DNA from: Bacillus sp. FJAT-26390
GTDB taxonomy: Bacteria > Bacillota > Bacilli > Paenibacillales > Paenibacillaceae
NCBI RefSeq assembly: GCF_001682865.1
Contig: NZ_MAQX01000032.1
Location: 62,001-126,000 of the forward strand
Length of the DNA stretch: 64,000 bases
Direction of reading: 5' to 3'
Shown: one piece after another, positions 26,089 through 34,753 of the stretch
Numbering within the stretch: position 1 is the stretch's first letter
How the letters are laid out: each line of letters opens with the position of its first letter
Notes under the pieces: model-generated
Told to the model about the DNA's origin: nothing
What the model saw: the letters and a program-made list of their open reading frames with translations, nothing else
The model's database searches: none
Program-made: the position numbers and the translations under genes

Positions 26089-27588
26089 TTATTTGATTAG
26101 AAGCTTAGCACAATCCTCCCGATATATCCTTACCACGCACTCTACATGTACCGTATGCGGAAACATATCCACCGGTACCACCTCAACCGTCCTATACCCG
26201 CCGTCCTCGAGCACTCGTAGGTCCCTTGCCAGCGTAGACGGATTGCAGCTCACATAAACGACCCGCTCCGGCTGCATAGCCAGAATCGTCTCGAGCAGCG
26301 CCGGGTCGCAGCCTTTGCGAGGCGGATCGACGACGATTACATCCGCCGTAATCCCTTCCTTGCGCCAGCGAGGTATTACAACCTCCGCAGGCCCTGCTTC
26401 AAACGACGCGTTTGTGATGCCGTTCAGCTCAGCATTGCGCGCCGCATCCTCAATCGCTTCCGGCACAATTTCCACGCCGTAGACGCGCCCCGCCTGACGA
26501 GCGAGGAACAGCGAGATCGTTCCGATGCCGCAATAGGCGTCAATAACGGTTTCCGAGCCGGTTAAGCCTGCATACTCCACTGCTTTGCGATATAACTCCA
26601 CCGTCTGCATCGGGTTTACCTGATAGAACGATCGCGCCGAGATAGCAAAGCGAATGCCGTCGAGCTCATCATAAATGACCTCATTGCCCCATAGGACGCG
26701 AGTCACATCGCCAAAAATAACGTTCGTGTCGCGCTCGTTCACGTTCTGAACGATACTCTTCACGCCCGGCAGCTCCTCGCGGATACGCTGGACCCAGCGG
26801 TCCGCCATCGGCAGCTTCTTGCCGTTGGTCACAAGCACAACCATAATCTCGCCGGTCACTACGCCGGTCCGCGCCATTACATGGCGCAGCACGCCGCGGC
26901 CGGTAGCTTCGTCGTAAGGCGTAGCACCGAGCTCGCGCCCGATGCGCTTCACGACGCGAATGACCTCGTCATTGTGCTCATGCTCAATGAGACAATCGTC
27001 CATATCGATAATTCGGTGACTGCCGCGCGCGTAGAAGCCTGCGATCAATTGCCCATCATCGGATCTTGAGCCTACTGGTACCGAAGCCTTATTCCGGTAA
27101 CGCCAAGGCTCGTCCATGCCAATCGTCTTGTGCACAACAATGCCCTCACCCTCAGCATTGCCTTCTCCAACCACATTCAGCTTCCCGATGCGCACAAGGT
27201 TATCCACGACATGCTGCCGCTTCCACTCCAGCTGCGCAGGGTAGTCGAAATGCTGCAGCTGGCAGCCGCCGCATTCCTTATAAATATCGCAAGGCGGCTC
27301 CACGCGCGATGGACTCTTAAGCACCAGCTCCTCGAGCCGTGCATATCCATACTGCTTCTTCACTTTCATGACCTTCGCTCGCACGCGTTCGCCAGGGAGC
27401 GCACCCTGAATAAAAAGGGTAAAGCCGTCAGCGCGGCCTACCCCTTCTCCGTCATGTGTCAGGCCGATTATATCGACGGTGACCTCTTCATTTTTTTGAA
27501 AAGGCGCATCTACCGGAATCGCCGCTGCATTCGTCCCCGCCGCGCCGCGTGATCTTCCTTTGCCGCCTCTGCTTCTACCTTTATTCAT
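26089..27588 (-). CDS. rlmCD: 23S rRNA (uracil-5-)-methyltransferase RlmCD family
   Basis: A 499-residue RumA/TrmA-type enzyme that methylates uracil in 23S rRNA (U747/U1939 in B. subtilis) using S-adenosylmethionine. An N-terminal Arg/Gly-rich tail is followed by a TRAM domain (about 30-90). Next come Fe-S cluster cysteines (PPCDIYKECGGCQLQH), the SAM-binding DAYCGIGTISLFLA and motif VVDPPRKGC, and the catalytic Cys in YVSCNPSTLARD. Start 27588 is chosen because GGAG lies seven bases before it; the longer frame to 27612 has a TTG without one. It is intact and of normal length, GC-richer than the AT-rich row next to it. Confidence 0.92.
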   Translation of the reverse strand: MNKGRSRGGKGRSRGAAGTNAAAIPVDAPFQKNEEVTVDIIGLTHDGEGVGRADGFTLFIQGALPGERVRAKVMKVKKQYGYARLEELVLKSPSRVEPPCDIYKECGGCQLQHFDYPAQLEWKRQHVVDNLVRIGKLNVVGEGNAEGEGIVVHKTIGMDEPWRYRNKASVPVGSRSDDGQLIAGFYARGSHRIIDMDDCLIEHEHNDEVIRVVKRIGRELGATPYDEATGRGVLRHVMARTGVVTGEIMVVLVTNGKKLPMADRWVQRIREELPGVKSIVQNVNERDTNVIFGDVTRVLWGNEVIYDELDGIRFAISARSFYQVNPMQTVELYRKAVEYAGLTGSETVIDAYCGIGTISLFLARQAGRVYGVEIVPEAIEDAARNAELNGITNASFEAGPAEVVIPRWRKEGITADVIVVDPPRKGCDPALLETILAMQPERVVYVSCNPSTLARDLRVLEDGGYRTVEVVPVDMFPHTVHVECVVRIYREDCAKLLIK

Positions 27589-27638
27589 AAACTCTCTCCG
27601 CTCTATCTTCAATGCTGTTGCTTTTCATTTCTTATCCA

Positions 27639-27791
27639 TCGCTCTGTTTCCCTATTGCACTGTTGCTCTGTTTCCCTATTGCTCTGTTTCCCTATTGTTC
27701 TGTCTCACTATTGCTCAATTTCACTATTGCTCTATTTCACCATTGCTCTATTTCAACATTGCTCTATTTCAATATTGCTCTATTCACTAAT
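27639..27791. repeat. 16-bp degenerate tandem repeat
   Basis: About nine copies of a 16-base unit close to TTGCTCTRTTTCMCTA lie between rlmCD and dgkB, with one half unit near 27654-27662. Copies drift from CCCTA endings on the left to CACTA/CAATA on the right. Neither strand shows a gene with a start site. It may be a slippage-prone spacer. Confidence 0.8.
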
Positions 27792-27844
27792 GCGCTATCA
27801 CTCTTATAGCACCATTATTCCCTAATTTCCCAATTCATCCGCAG

Positions 27845-28759
27845 CTAGCGGTACGTAGACTCCCCTGTTTCATCCGCAAAAATACGCAAATGCGACGGCA
27901 GCACCGAGAACGTGCAAGGCAGCACGCCGCCATACTCGCCATCGAGGTTTATTTGCACGTAATCGGGCGTAGTCACTCTCAGCTCATCCGTCCGGAAATG
28001 GATAACATGCGGGTCGTTCAAATGCTCGCCGCGCAGCGCTAGCGTCACCAGCTTAATAAATTCCGGCAGGTTGCACTTGCGAATAAGCAAAACATCCAAT
28101 AAGCCGTCATCCAGCTTGGAGTCTGGCGCCAAACGCTCGAAGCCGCCAACCGAGTTGCTGTTGCAGATGAGGAACATCATGAACTCGTCATGAAACTCGC
28201 CAACGCCTGCCGCTTGGAAAGTCAGCTCGGTCGGGCGAAGGCGGGTCATTTTCTCCATGCCCTTCATATAATAAGCCAACTGCCCGATCATCGTCTTCAG
28301 CTTGCTAGGTACATCATAGGTCAGCTCCGTCAAGGAACCGCCCCCGGCAATGTTGATAAAATAACGCTCATTTGCCTTACCGACATCAATCGGCCGCGTA
28401 TACTGTTGAATGATCAGATCGACCGCATACTCCCAATGCTTCGGAATGCCCGTTGCCCGAGCAAAGTCATTGGTCGTCCCCACCGGCAAAATACCAAGCG
28501 GAGGACGGTTAGCCTTAGTCGCCAAACCATTGATAACTTCATACAACGTCCCATCGCCGCCCGCTGCAATGATCATATCATACCCGCGATCCGCTGCTTC
28601 CGCTGCCGCAAGCGTCGCATCCCCTTCGCCGATCGTCGCATGACAGCTTGTTTCGATGCCGCCCTGCTCAAGACGCTGGAGAATATCAGGCAGACGCTTC
28701 TTCATTTCTTCTCTTCCCGATGTCGGGTTATATATCAGTCTCGCCCGTTTGATTGCCAT
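27845..28759 (-). CDS. dgkB: diacylglycerol/lipid kinase, DgkB family
   Basis: A 304-residue soluble lipid kinase of the DgkB/YegS/BmrU family. It has the N-terminal RLIYNPTSGREEMKK strand-loop and the nucleotide-binding AAGGDGTLYEVINGL at about 64-78. A C-terminal beta domain follows with GGFERLAPDSKLDDG, which supplies structural-metal and catalytic residues. DgkB phosphorylates diacylglycerol so that it re-enters phospholipid synthesis during lipoteichoic acid turnover. GGAGTGAGCC precedes the ATG. BmrU-type paralogues share these motifs, so dgkB is the most likely but not the only reading. Confidence 0.85.
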   Translation of the reverse strand: MAIKRARLIYNPTSGREEMKKRLPDILQRLEQGGIETSCHATIGEGDATLAAAEAADRGYDMIIAAGGDGTLYEVINGLATKANRPPLGILPVGTTNDFARATGIPKHWEYAVDLIIQQYTRPIDVGKANERYFINIAGGGSLTELTYDVPSKLKTMIGQLAYYMKGMEKMTRLRPTELTFQAAGVGEFHDEFMMFLICNSNSVGGFERLAPDSKLDDGLLDVLLIRKCNLPEFIKLVTLALRGEHLNDPHVIHFRTDELRVTTPDYVQINLDGEYGGVLPCTFSVLPSHLRIFADETGESTYR

Positions 28760-28816
28760 CTTGGCTCACTCCTAACCATCCAATCAACCCATCGTAATCA
28801 GACATGCACATGTCTT

Positions 28817-29599
28817 CTACTCTTCATTCAAACTTTGCAATCCGTTGTACATCTGACGCTCCAGCCATCTCTCGATTGCCGAATGAGGCAGCATCGCTCT
28901 GCCATTATATCGATACGTAAGCCCAGTAAGTCGGGTCGGAATAACATGGTTTGTAAAATAGCCCTGGCTTAGGAACAGCGGCACTACGATAACCGCTTCC
29001 TCGGGATTAGCAGCCTGCATAGCTGCAAGCTTAGCCGCTGCCTGATCAGGCAGAAGCATTGCATATTCCGCACGCTTAAAGCCGCCAAGCACGCGGAGAC
29101 GCATCCCAAGCTTCTTTAATCCTTCTTGCCAGCGCTCATGGAATACTTTTTCCTTGCTCCCATGGCCAATAAGCAATATAGCTTCCTTGCCTGGCTCTGA
29201 AGACAATTCTGCAATATTTAAAGCAAGCAGCTCTGCGATTTCCGGATCGTCATCAATTGGCGTCCCATAATGAACCTTAGCGGCTACGCGGAACGTGCCA
29301 AGATCGCCTTCTAAATCCGATACCCACGGAAAACCAAACGCTTGCCCGATTTCATCCACATGCGTGCTGCCTGACGAAAGAAATAACGGTACTACGAACA
29401 TAGCTGTAACGCCCTGTTCTTCTAGAGCATCGATTCCATCCTGAATAAGCCGTCCCTCAACAATTTCAAGAAAGGACGACACGATTGGTACATTAGATAA
29501 ACGCGGTGAAGCTGCCGCAGAAGCAATTGCATCGTCGACAAGCTGTACCCACGCGGTTTCCCTGGAGCCGTGACTAATAACGAGAATACCTGGCTTCAT
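28817..29599 (-). CDS. CbiX-type sirohydrochlorin chelatase family protein
   Basis: A 260-residue protein made of two chelatase-fold repeats: LVISHGSRE at about 6-14 with the metal-binding His, and LIGHGSKEK at about 141-149. Family members insert cobalt, nickel or iron into sirohydrochlorin for cobalamin, F430 or siroheme. No other tetrapyrrole gene is nearby, so the metal and pathway cannot be set. It lies 57 bases ahead of dgkB and 12 bases after yerC, in the same direction. Confidence 0.8.
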   Translation of the reverse strand: MKPGILVISHGSRETAWVQLVDDAIASAAASPRLSNVPIVSSFLEIVEGRLIQDGIDALEEQGVTAMFVVPLFLSSGSTHVDEIGQAFGFPWVSDLEGDLGTFRVAAKVHYGTPIDDDPEIAELLALNIAELSSEPGKEAILLIGHGSKEKVFHERWQEGLKKLGMRLRVLGGFKRAEYAMLLPDQAAAKLAAMQAANPEEAVIVVPLFLSQGYFTNHVIPTRLTGLTYRYNGRAMLPHSAIERWLERQMYNGLQSLNEE

Positions 29600-29611
29600 C
29601 GGAGAAGAAAC

Positions 29612-29902
29612 CTACCTTCCGAGACGCTCTAAAGCCATTTTATACCCGTCATTGCCGTAGTTCAAACAACGCTTCACTCTAGAAATGGTTGCCGTGCTGG
29701 CACCTGTCTCCGCTTCGATTGCATTGTATGTACTGCCCTTGCCGAGCATACGCGCGACCTCGAGCCTTTGCGATAACGACTGAATCTCATTTACGGTGCA
29801 CAAATCGTCAAAAAACACATAACATTCCTCAACTGATTTCAATGTGAGAATCGCTTCGAATAATTGATCTATTGCTTTATCGTTAAGTTTTTTAAGCTGC
29901 AT
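29612..29902 (-). CDS. yerC: YerC/TrpR-superfamily DNA-binding protein
   Basis: A 96-residue all-helical protein with the TrpR-like helix-turn-helix (NEIQSLSQRLEVARML then GASTATISRVKRCL). It matches the YerC/YecD family widespread in Bacillales; its targets are not established. The start at 29902 is used because GGAG is nine bases before it, while the ATG at 29908 is too close. It is the first gene of a three-gene run with cbiX-like and dgkB. Confidence 0.88.
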   Translation of the reverse strand: MQLKKLNDKAIDQLFEAILTLKSVEECYVFFDDLCTVNEIQSLSQRLEVARMLGKGSTYNAIEAETGASTATISRVKRCLNYGNDGYKMALERLGR

Positions 29903-30137
29903 ACGCATTCACTCCTATTAAAACTAATGTAACTATTGTATCTTTTTTAACCGTTTTTTTCAAACATTACCGTATTCACGCTTTACAGAACGGAAGGCGG
30001 AAGCCGTCGATTTTTCATGCGATGGCCAATACAAGCACAGGGCATTTATCTAGAAAAAATTCCGCACTCGGGACATTCGTCCAATCCTTATGTTCGCCTA
30101 CCCCATAGACTATTATAAAAGAAGGGTTGTGATCCGT

Positions 30138-30671
30138 GTGAATTATCGCAATAACCCCGGTACCGGCAACCAGCATTACGATTGGCACGGCGGCCAGCGC
30201 CTAGCGGACCAGCCAAGCAAATCGTCTGGGGCAAAGTCTTCCGGCTTCAGCTTTGCCGCAGACTTGCCAACCATGCCGCCGGCAGTATCGACGCCGCAAG
30301 CGCAGGATATCCTGCCCGCCGTCGTACCGCAGTCAACAACTGAGCTAATCGAAACGACCGCCACTCCCAAAGCAGGCGGCTTCTCCCTTGCCAATCTCGC
30401 CAACTTAGGCGAAATCAAAGGTTTTGTCGACCGTATTGGCGGCATCGACGGTATCCTTACAACCGTTACGAAAGTGCAGAAAGTCATGTCGAGCGTCTCT
30501 CAAATGGCGCCTCTAGTCAAAGTGTTAATGGGCTCCTTCAAAAAAGACAAATCGGACGACGATGATGAAGTCGAGTGGAAGCCAAAACGCCGCAAGCGCC
30601 GCAAGCCTGGCTCCGGCTCTGGTTCAGGCAATGGCAAAACTCGCCGCCGTACGCCAAAGCGCCGTCGATAA
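30138..30671 (+). CDS. hypothetical protein with basic C-terminal tail
   Basis: A 177-residue protein if started at GTG 30138 after AAGGG; the frame is open from 30090. It has a Gly/Asn-rich start, a Pro/Ala-rich linker, a hydrophobic Gly-containing stretch (GFVDRIGGIDGILTTVTKV) and a strongly basic, Arg/Lys/Gly tail (KPKRRKRRKPGSGSGSG). Proteins of this shape occur in spore-formers, some annotated as spore-coat related; I cannot confirm that here. A hairpin follows the stop codon. Confidence 0.6.
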   Translation: MNYRNNPGTGNQHYDWHGGQRLADQPSKSSGAKSSGFSFAADLPTMPPAVSTPQAQDILPAVVPQSTTELIETTATPKAGGFSLANLANLGEIKGFVDRIGGIDGILTTVTKVQKVMSSVSQMAPLVKVLMGSFKKDKSDDDDEVEWKPKRRKRRKPGSGSGSGNGKTRRRTPKRRR

Positions 30672-30684
30672 TCCATTACATGAC

Positions 30685-30728
30685 ACACACCCTGATTGAT
30701 GTGCATAAGCGCAGCGATCAGGGTGTGT
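30685..30728 (+). terminator. 12-bp hairpin after the basic-tail gene
   Basis: ACACACCCTGAT (30685-30696) pairs perfectly with ATCAGGGTGTGT (30717-30728). It begins 13 bases after the stop codon. No T-run follows, so termination would be weak. Confidence 0.5.
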
Positions 30729-31185
30729 TCATTTCATCCACAGCTGTGGTCCAATTGTGCATAAATCGAATTATTCTGACACTTTATTTATTTATGCACA
30801 ATTTCACACATCCGTTTAGAAGTTATCCGGTTGTGGATAACGCCAACACCTCGGATATCCACAGCATTTATTGCTTTTAGCGCATCGGAAATCAATTCGC
30901 CTGTGCACAAGTGCAACCTTCGACATCGTTCGGCAGCCTCCACAGGCCATCTCATGCACAGCTGTTGCTTCAATGTGTATATCCCGCCCGGAAAATGTAT
31001 GATTACGAGCCTAACCTCGAATGTATCCACAAATTAAGCGCGTTCCGCCCCTCAATTGGTTTTCTTTTCGATAGCTTAAACATTATACACCATCGAGCGG
31101 CATACAAAAGTGTTTTCATGCACAACTGTTATTAATGATGTGCATACGCGCAAATTTCGCCGCGTTTCGCCACAGGTTGTCCACA
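30700..31185. promoter_or_regulatory. cluster of DnaA-box-like sites
   Basis: Within 0.5 kb without genes about thirteen 9-mers match the DnaA box TTWTNCACA exactly or with one mismatch, on both strands. Exact: 30700-30708, 30756-30764, 30792-30800 and 30832-30840 (the last is the ideal TTATCCACA, reversed). One mismatch: 30734-30742, 30855-30863, 30902-30910, 30952-30960, 31023-31031, 31083-31091, 31117-31125, 31139-31147 and 31177-31185. Such clusters outside the origin are known in B. subtilis, where they bind DnaA and affect initiation timing or nearby transcription. No dnaA or dnaN gene adjoins, so this is unlikely to be the chromosomal origin. Function is inferred only. Confidence 0.6.
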
Positions 31186-31229
31186 CCCATTCCCTTTTCA
31201 GCGCTCTCCAAATGGATGAGTAGAGAACA

Positions 31230-31297
31230 CAAAAAATAGTGAGAAAAATCTCATTCCCCATGAACCTAAGTTCATGGCGAGTGAGGTTTTCCTCACT
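31230..31297 (-). terminator. triple hairpin terminator after the phosphate transporter gene
   Basis: Reading the minus strand after the pit stop there are three stems in a row: AGTGAGG/CCTCACT, CCATGAAC/GTTCATGG and TGAGA/TCTCA. The last is followed by CTATTTTTTG. Confidence 0.7.
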
Positions 31298-31316
31298 ATC
31301 TCATTGTCACTCCATC

Positions 31317-32312
31317 TTATAGAAAGAAGAAGTGAATAATCCAATAGAAGAACATCGCCATCAAAACTGTAATAGGAATCGTGATAATCCAGGCAACGAC
31401 GATCCGGCCTGCCACTCCCCATTTTACACCAGAGAAGCGTTTTGCACTACCTACACCTAGAATGGACGAAGTAATAACGTGAGTTGTACTAACAGGCAAA
31501 TGAATCATCGTAGCTGTCAGGATTACGACCGCAGAACCGATATCTGCTGCGAAGCCGTTGATCGGCTCGATTTTGAAAATCTTCGTACCCATCGTCTTGA
31601 TGATTTTCCATCCGCCTACCGAGGTACCAAGCGCCATTGCTGTCGCTGCGGAAATTTTAACCCAGAGCGGAACGTCCATCGTCGTCTGAAGGTCGGAAGC
31701 AACTAGGGCAAATACGATAATGCCCATCGCTTTTTGAGCGTCATTCGTACCGTGCGAGAACGATTGGAAAGCAGCCGTCAAAATTTGGCCAAACCGGAAG
31801 CCTTTATTCACTTGATGCGGACTTGATTTGGCAAATATCAGCTTCAATATCCACATGATGATAAAACCGGCAGAGAAAGCGATCAACGGTGAAAAGATCA
31901 ACGCTTGAACGATTTTAATTAGACCGCCGGAATTAATGGCACTCATGCCTGCCCCGCCGATGACTGCGCCTGCAAGAGAGCCGATCAAAGCATGCGAGGA
32001 TGAGGAAGGAATACCAAACCACCATGTAATCAAATTCCAAGCGATTGCCGAGAGCAGCGCGGCGATAACGATTGGAACGCCGTGCTCCAGCTCAGCCGGA
32101 TTAGCGACGCCTTTACCGATTGTAGCCGCAACGCCCGTAAACGTAACCGCGCCAACAAAGTTCATCACGGCAGCCATAACGATTGCGACGCGAGGCTTTA
32201 ACGCCCGCGTGGATACGGCTGTTGCTATCGCGTTCGCCGTATCGTGAAACCCATTTATAAAATCAAACGAAAGCGCCAAAAAGACAACAATCCATAGTAC
32301 CATTAAATCCAT
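31317..32312 (-). CDS. pit: PiT-family inorganic phosphate transporter
   Basis: A 331-residue membrane protein with about ten hydrophobic segments. It carries the duplicated PiT signature: GFHDTANAIATA near the N-terminus and FSHGTNDAQKAMG in the second half, each with the conserved Asp/Asn. Such carriers bring phosphate in with H+ or Na+, often as a metal-phosphate complex. It is encoded 24 bases after the DUF47 gene, the usual pairing. Confidence 0.92.
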   Translation of the reverse strand: MDLMVLWIVVFLALSFDFINGFHDTANAIATAVSTRALKPRVAIVMAAVMNFVGAVTFTGVAATIGKGVANPAELEHGVPIVIAALLSAIAWNLITWWFGIPSSSSHALIGSLAGAVIGGAGMSAINSGGLIKIVQALIFSPLIAFSAGFIIMWILKLIFAKSSPHQVNKGFRFGQILTAAFQSFSHGTNDAQKAMGIIVFALVASDLQTTMDVPLWVKISAATAMALGTSVGGWKIIKTMGTKIFKIEPINGFAADIGSAVVILTATMIHLPVSTTHVITSSILGVGSAKRFSGVKWGVAGRIVVAWIITIPITVLMAMFFYWIIHFFFL

Positions 32313-32336
32313 TGTGAAATACTCCTACTCCCCAGA

Positions 32337-32948
32337 TTAGCTGTTACGCATAATGATCGATTCCAGCGTATTAGCCACATCTTCGCAGAAGTCGGTCGTT
32401 TGCTCCAGCATCTCGTAAATCTCTTTGCGCTTCATCAGCTCAATAGGATCTTTGACATTTGTAAATAAGCTCTTGATGCAGACCCGAAGCAGGTCGTCCG
32501 CTTGATTCTCAAGCTCGTTAAGTGCAATATTCGGCTCGCGGATCGCAAGCAGCTTACGCTCTGTCAACAAATAGATTGCCTTCTTGATTTGGTGAGACGA
32601 ACGAACAAGAATGTCGCCGAATAGCGTTATGTACTCATCCTTTTCACGAATGTTGTACATTTCAAACCGGGACGCGCAAGCTTCAATGCCGTCAAGCACA
32701 TCATCAAGCGAAGTCGTAAGGGCCATAATATCTTCGCGCTCGATCGGAGTGATGAACGTTTTGTTCAATTCCTTCAAAATCGTATGCACGTATTTGTCGC
32801 ATTTGCTTTCGTATTCCTTCATGGTCTTAGCGAAAGCCGATACATCCGATAGATCTGAAAGGCCTTTGGCGAAATACTCAACTGCCTCTACGATGGCGTC
32901 AGCCATTTCTTCGAACGTCTTAAAGAAAATATCCTTTTTCTTGAACAT
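32337..32948 (-). CDS. DUF47/PhoU-like partner of the phosphate transporter
   Basis: A 203-residue helical protein of the DUF47 family, related to PhoU, with the typical opening (FKKKDIFFKTFEEMADA) and the E-x3-D helices that bind metal in PhoU. Genes of this family stand next to pit in many Bacillales and are thought to regulate the transporter. AAAGGGG precedes the ATG. Confidence 0.9.
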   Translation of the reverse strand: MFKKKDIFFKTFEEMADAIVEAVEYFAKGLSDLSDVSAFAKTMKEYESKCDKYVHTILKELNKTFITPIEREDIMALTTSLDDVLDGIEACASRFEMYNIREKDEYITLFGDILVRSSHQIKKAIYLLTERKLLAIREPNIALNELENQADDLLRVCIKSLFTNVKDPIELMKRKEIYEMLEQTTDFCEDVANTLESIIMRNS

Positions 32949-33081
32949 CGTAATCCCCTTTATCCGACTTGATGTTTAGGCGTACTGTTATGAGCCCACA
33001 ATATCTTAACATAGTTTACATGCGAATTGTTAAGAGAATGTAAAGGTTTTAAGAAAACTTAAAAATTTTCGAAAAAAATAT

Positions 33082-33114
33082 AAAAAAGACACAATCCTGA
33101 AACAAGATTGCGTC
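33082..33114 (-). terminator. terminator of the DUF3048 lipoprotein gene
   Basis: On the minus strand GACGCAATCTTG pairs (with G-U pairs) with CAGGATTGTGTC, followed by six Ts. The stem starts 55 bases after the stop codon. Confidence 0.75.
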
Positions 33115-33169
33115 CTCTCTATCCTTGGAAGCTCATCCGTTAACGTCTGTTAACAGTGTTTCCAAAGTG

Positions 33170-34243
33170 TTAGTTTTGTACCCACGTGACATGTCCTTCG
33201 AATGTCGGTTTGTTCGGCACGATATGGAAAAAGGTTTTGCCCGGAACAAATGGAAGCTCTTCCCCGTTTTTCACAATTCTGATCATGCCATCGGGAGCGC
33301 GCACCCATTCCGCTTCGATCGCTTTGCCCTTTTGGAACAAAATCGCCGAGCCACCCTTATTGAGGTCAACAGATAGCCGCCCTTCATTATCCAGCGTTTT
33401 GTGATCCGCGCCAAGCACAACTAGATTCGTTCCCGAAAGCTGCTCGTTATTGTTCATATCGATATGCGGCTTATCGCCGATTGAGCGCTTATACAATCCC
33501 GCTGCTGAATCATATTTATAGCCCACATTGTAATTTTTCAGCAAAAAAGATATCGTAATATCGCTAGCCGGAACACCTGTCTCCGTCGAGCCCGCTTCCG
33601 CAAACGTATACGGCGGTACCTGCTTGTCCATGCTGTATTTTTTCTTCTCGGCACCCGTACGAAGCTTCTCTAGGCTCGAATAGAGATTATGCGGCGCCTT
33701 CCGCTCCTTGCTTCTCCAGAAATAGCTGCCCGCATTCGAGATTTCGTCCAAATAAGGCTTGCCCTGCCGCTGTAAAATCGCATAACCGTCGTTGCTCGCG
33801 CCAGCGTGAGCAAGCACCGCTCCGAAGCTGTCACCAATATCGATGAGATATGGCCTAATGCTGCGAATCGGTCCGATCGTGTCCGTTAATGCGCTTGTGC
33901 TCTGGAATACGGCGATCAGCCTTGTAATGCCGCCTTCCGCAAGCACTTCCCAAATGACGTCAGCGTTAGTCAGCCCCGATTGCGGACGAGCTGCCGCATA
34001 ATTATTGATCATGACGACGATTGGCCGTGCTGTTGCCGCATTCTCCAGCTTTAGTCCCGTTAACGGAGCATCATAAGGAAGCGGAACGGACGTAGTTACG
34101 GGCTCTGCCGTGTTAGTCGGATCATTTGTTTCGCCGGTTTGCTGCGGGGATTCGTTATCCCCCTTGCCTCCGCTGCATGCCGATAGGATGAGAATAAGCG
34201 ACAATAATAGCAAAACTGCCGATTGTTTAATGGTTTTGTTCAT
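33170..34243 (-). CDS. yerB: DUF3048 lipoprotein, YerB family
   Basis: A 357-residue secreted lipoprotein: signal peptide with lipobox LSACSGG (Cys at 23), a Thr/Pro-rich linker, then the DUF3048 domain (YDAPLTGLKLENAATARP, later GPIRSIRPYLIDIG) and its C-terminal half (GHVTWVQN end). Family members are on the cell surface of Bacillales. Their function is not known; binding of peptide or sugar has been suggested for related folds. The start is clear and the length is typical. Confidence 0.85.
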   Translation of the reverse strand: MNKTIKQSAVLLLLSLILILSACSGGKGDNESPQQTGETNDPTNTAEPVTTSVPLPYDAPLTGLKLENAATARPIVVMINNYAAARPQSGLTNADVIWEVLAEGGITRLIAVFQSTSALTDTIGPIRSIRPYLIDIGDSFGAVLAHAGASNDGYAILQRQGKPYLDEISNAGSYFWRSKERKAPHNLYSSLEKLRTGAEKKKYSMDKQVPPYTFAEAGSTETGVPASDITISFLLKNYNVGYKYDSAAGLYKRSIGDKPHIDMNNNEQLSGTNLVVLGADHKTLDNEGRLSVDLNKGGSAILFQKGKAIEAEWVRAPDGMIRIVKNGEELPFVPGKTFFHIVPNKPTFEGHVTWVQN

Positions 34244-34499
34244 GCGTTAACCCTGCCTTTTCCCGCTACGCGCAGCTTGTATTCGTTTACACTTAACTTC
34301 CATTTAAACACAATTTCTGACGGTTGTCTCGACAATTAAGTTGCTTTCTCGGTTACAAAACCCATAAAATGCATATCTTATCCCTATCTCCCAGCAGGAA
34401 TAAGATGCCGTTATTCACGGAAATGACGTCCATTTTCATATTAAAGCTAGTTATAAAGCCGAGATGTACGAATATTAAACGCCTACTTCTTATAAGGAA

Positions 34500-34643
34500 A
34501 TGACGATAATCGCGGAGGATACAATCAAGGAGCTAATTTTGAATACGTATGAGGAAGGCTTAAAAATCGGAGTTGATCCTTATGTGCATGGGCACAAGCT
34601 GCGCCTCATGCATCCTAAGCTGTGGAAGCCGCTTTACGATTAA
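34500..34643 (+). CDS. small hypothetical protein
   Basis: A 47-residue frame with ATG at 34500 just after AAGGAA (closely spaced) and TAA at 34641-34643. The product (TIIAEDTIKELILNTYEEG is its start, ending KLWKPLYD) has a protein-like composition. It is transcribed against its neighbours, with a bidirectional terminator 47 bases after it. No family is recognised; it may be a real small gene or a remnant. Confidence 0.4.
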   Translation: MTIIAEDTIKELILNTYEEGLKIGVDPYVHGHKLRLMHPKLWKPLYD

Positions 34644-34689
34644 GGTAGATATCCCGTACAACGGGAAATGTAAACGCCAAACCAAATAA

Positions 34690-34730
34690 GAAGGAGCAAG
34701 CTTTTTTATAGTCCAAAAAGCTCGCTCCTT
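34690..34730. terminator. bidirectional terminator
   Basis: AAGGAGC-AGCTTTTT and AAAAAGCT-GCTCCTT form a long stem with one mismatch, with T/A runs inside and beyond. It lies between the small plus-strand gene and the hydrolase on the minus strand and can end both transcripts. Confidence 0.75.
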
Positions 34731-34753
34731 CCTTATTGCTGTCCTGCACTTGC

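Noticed and set aside
30700-31185. reading the DnaA-box cluster as the chromosome origin oriC
   Set aside because: No dnaA, dnaN, rpmH or gidA neighbours and no DUE plus trio motif that I can establish.
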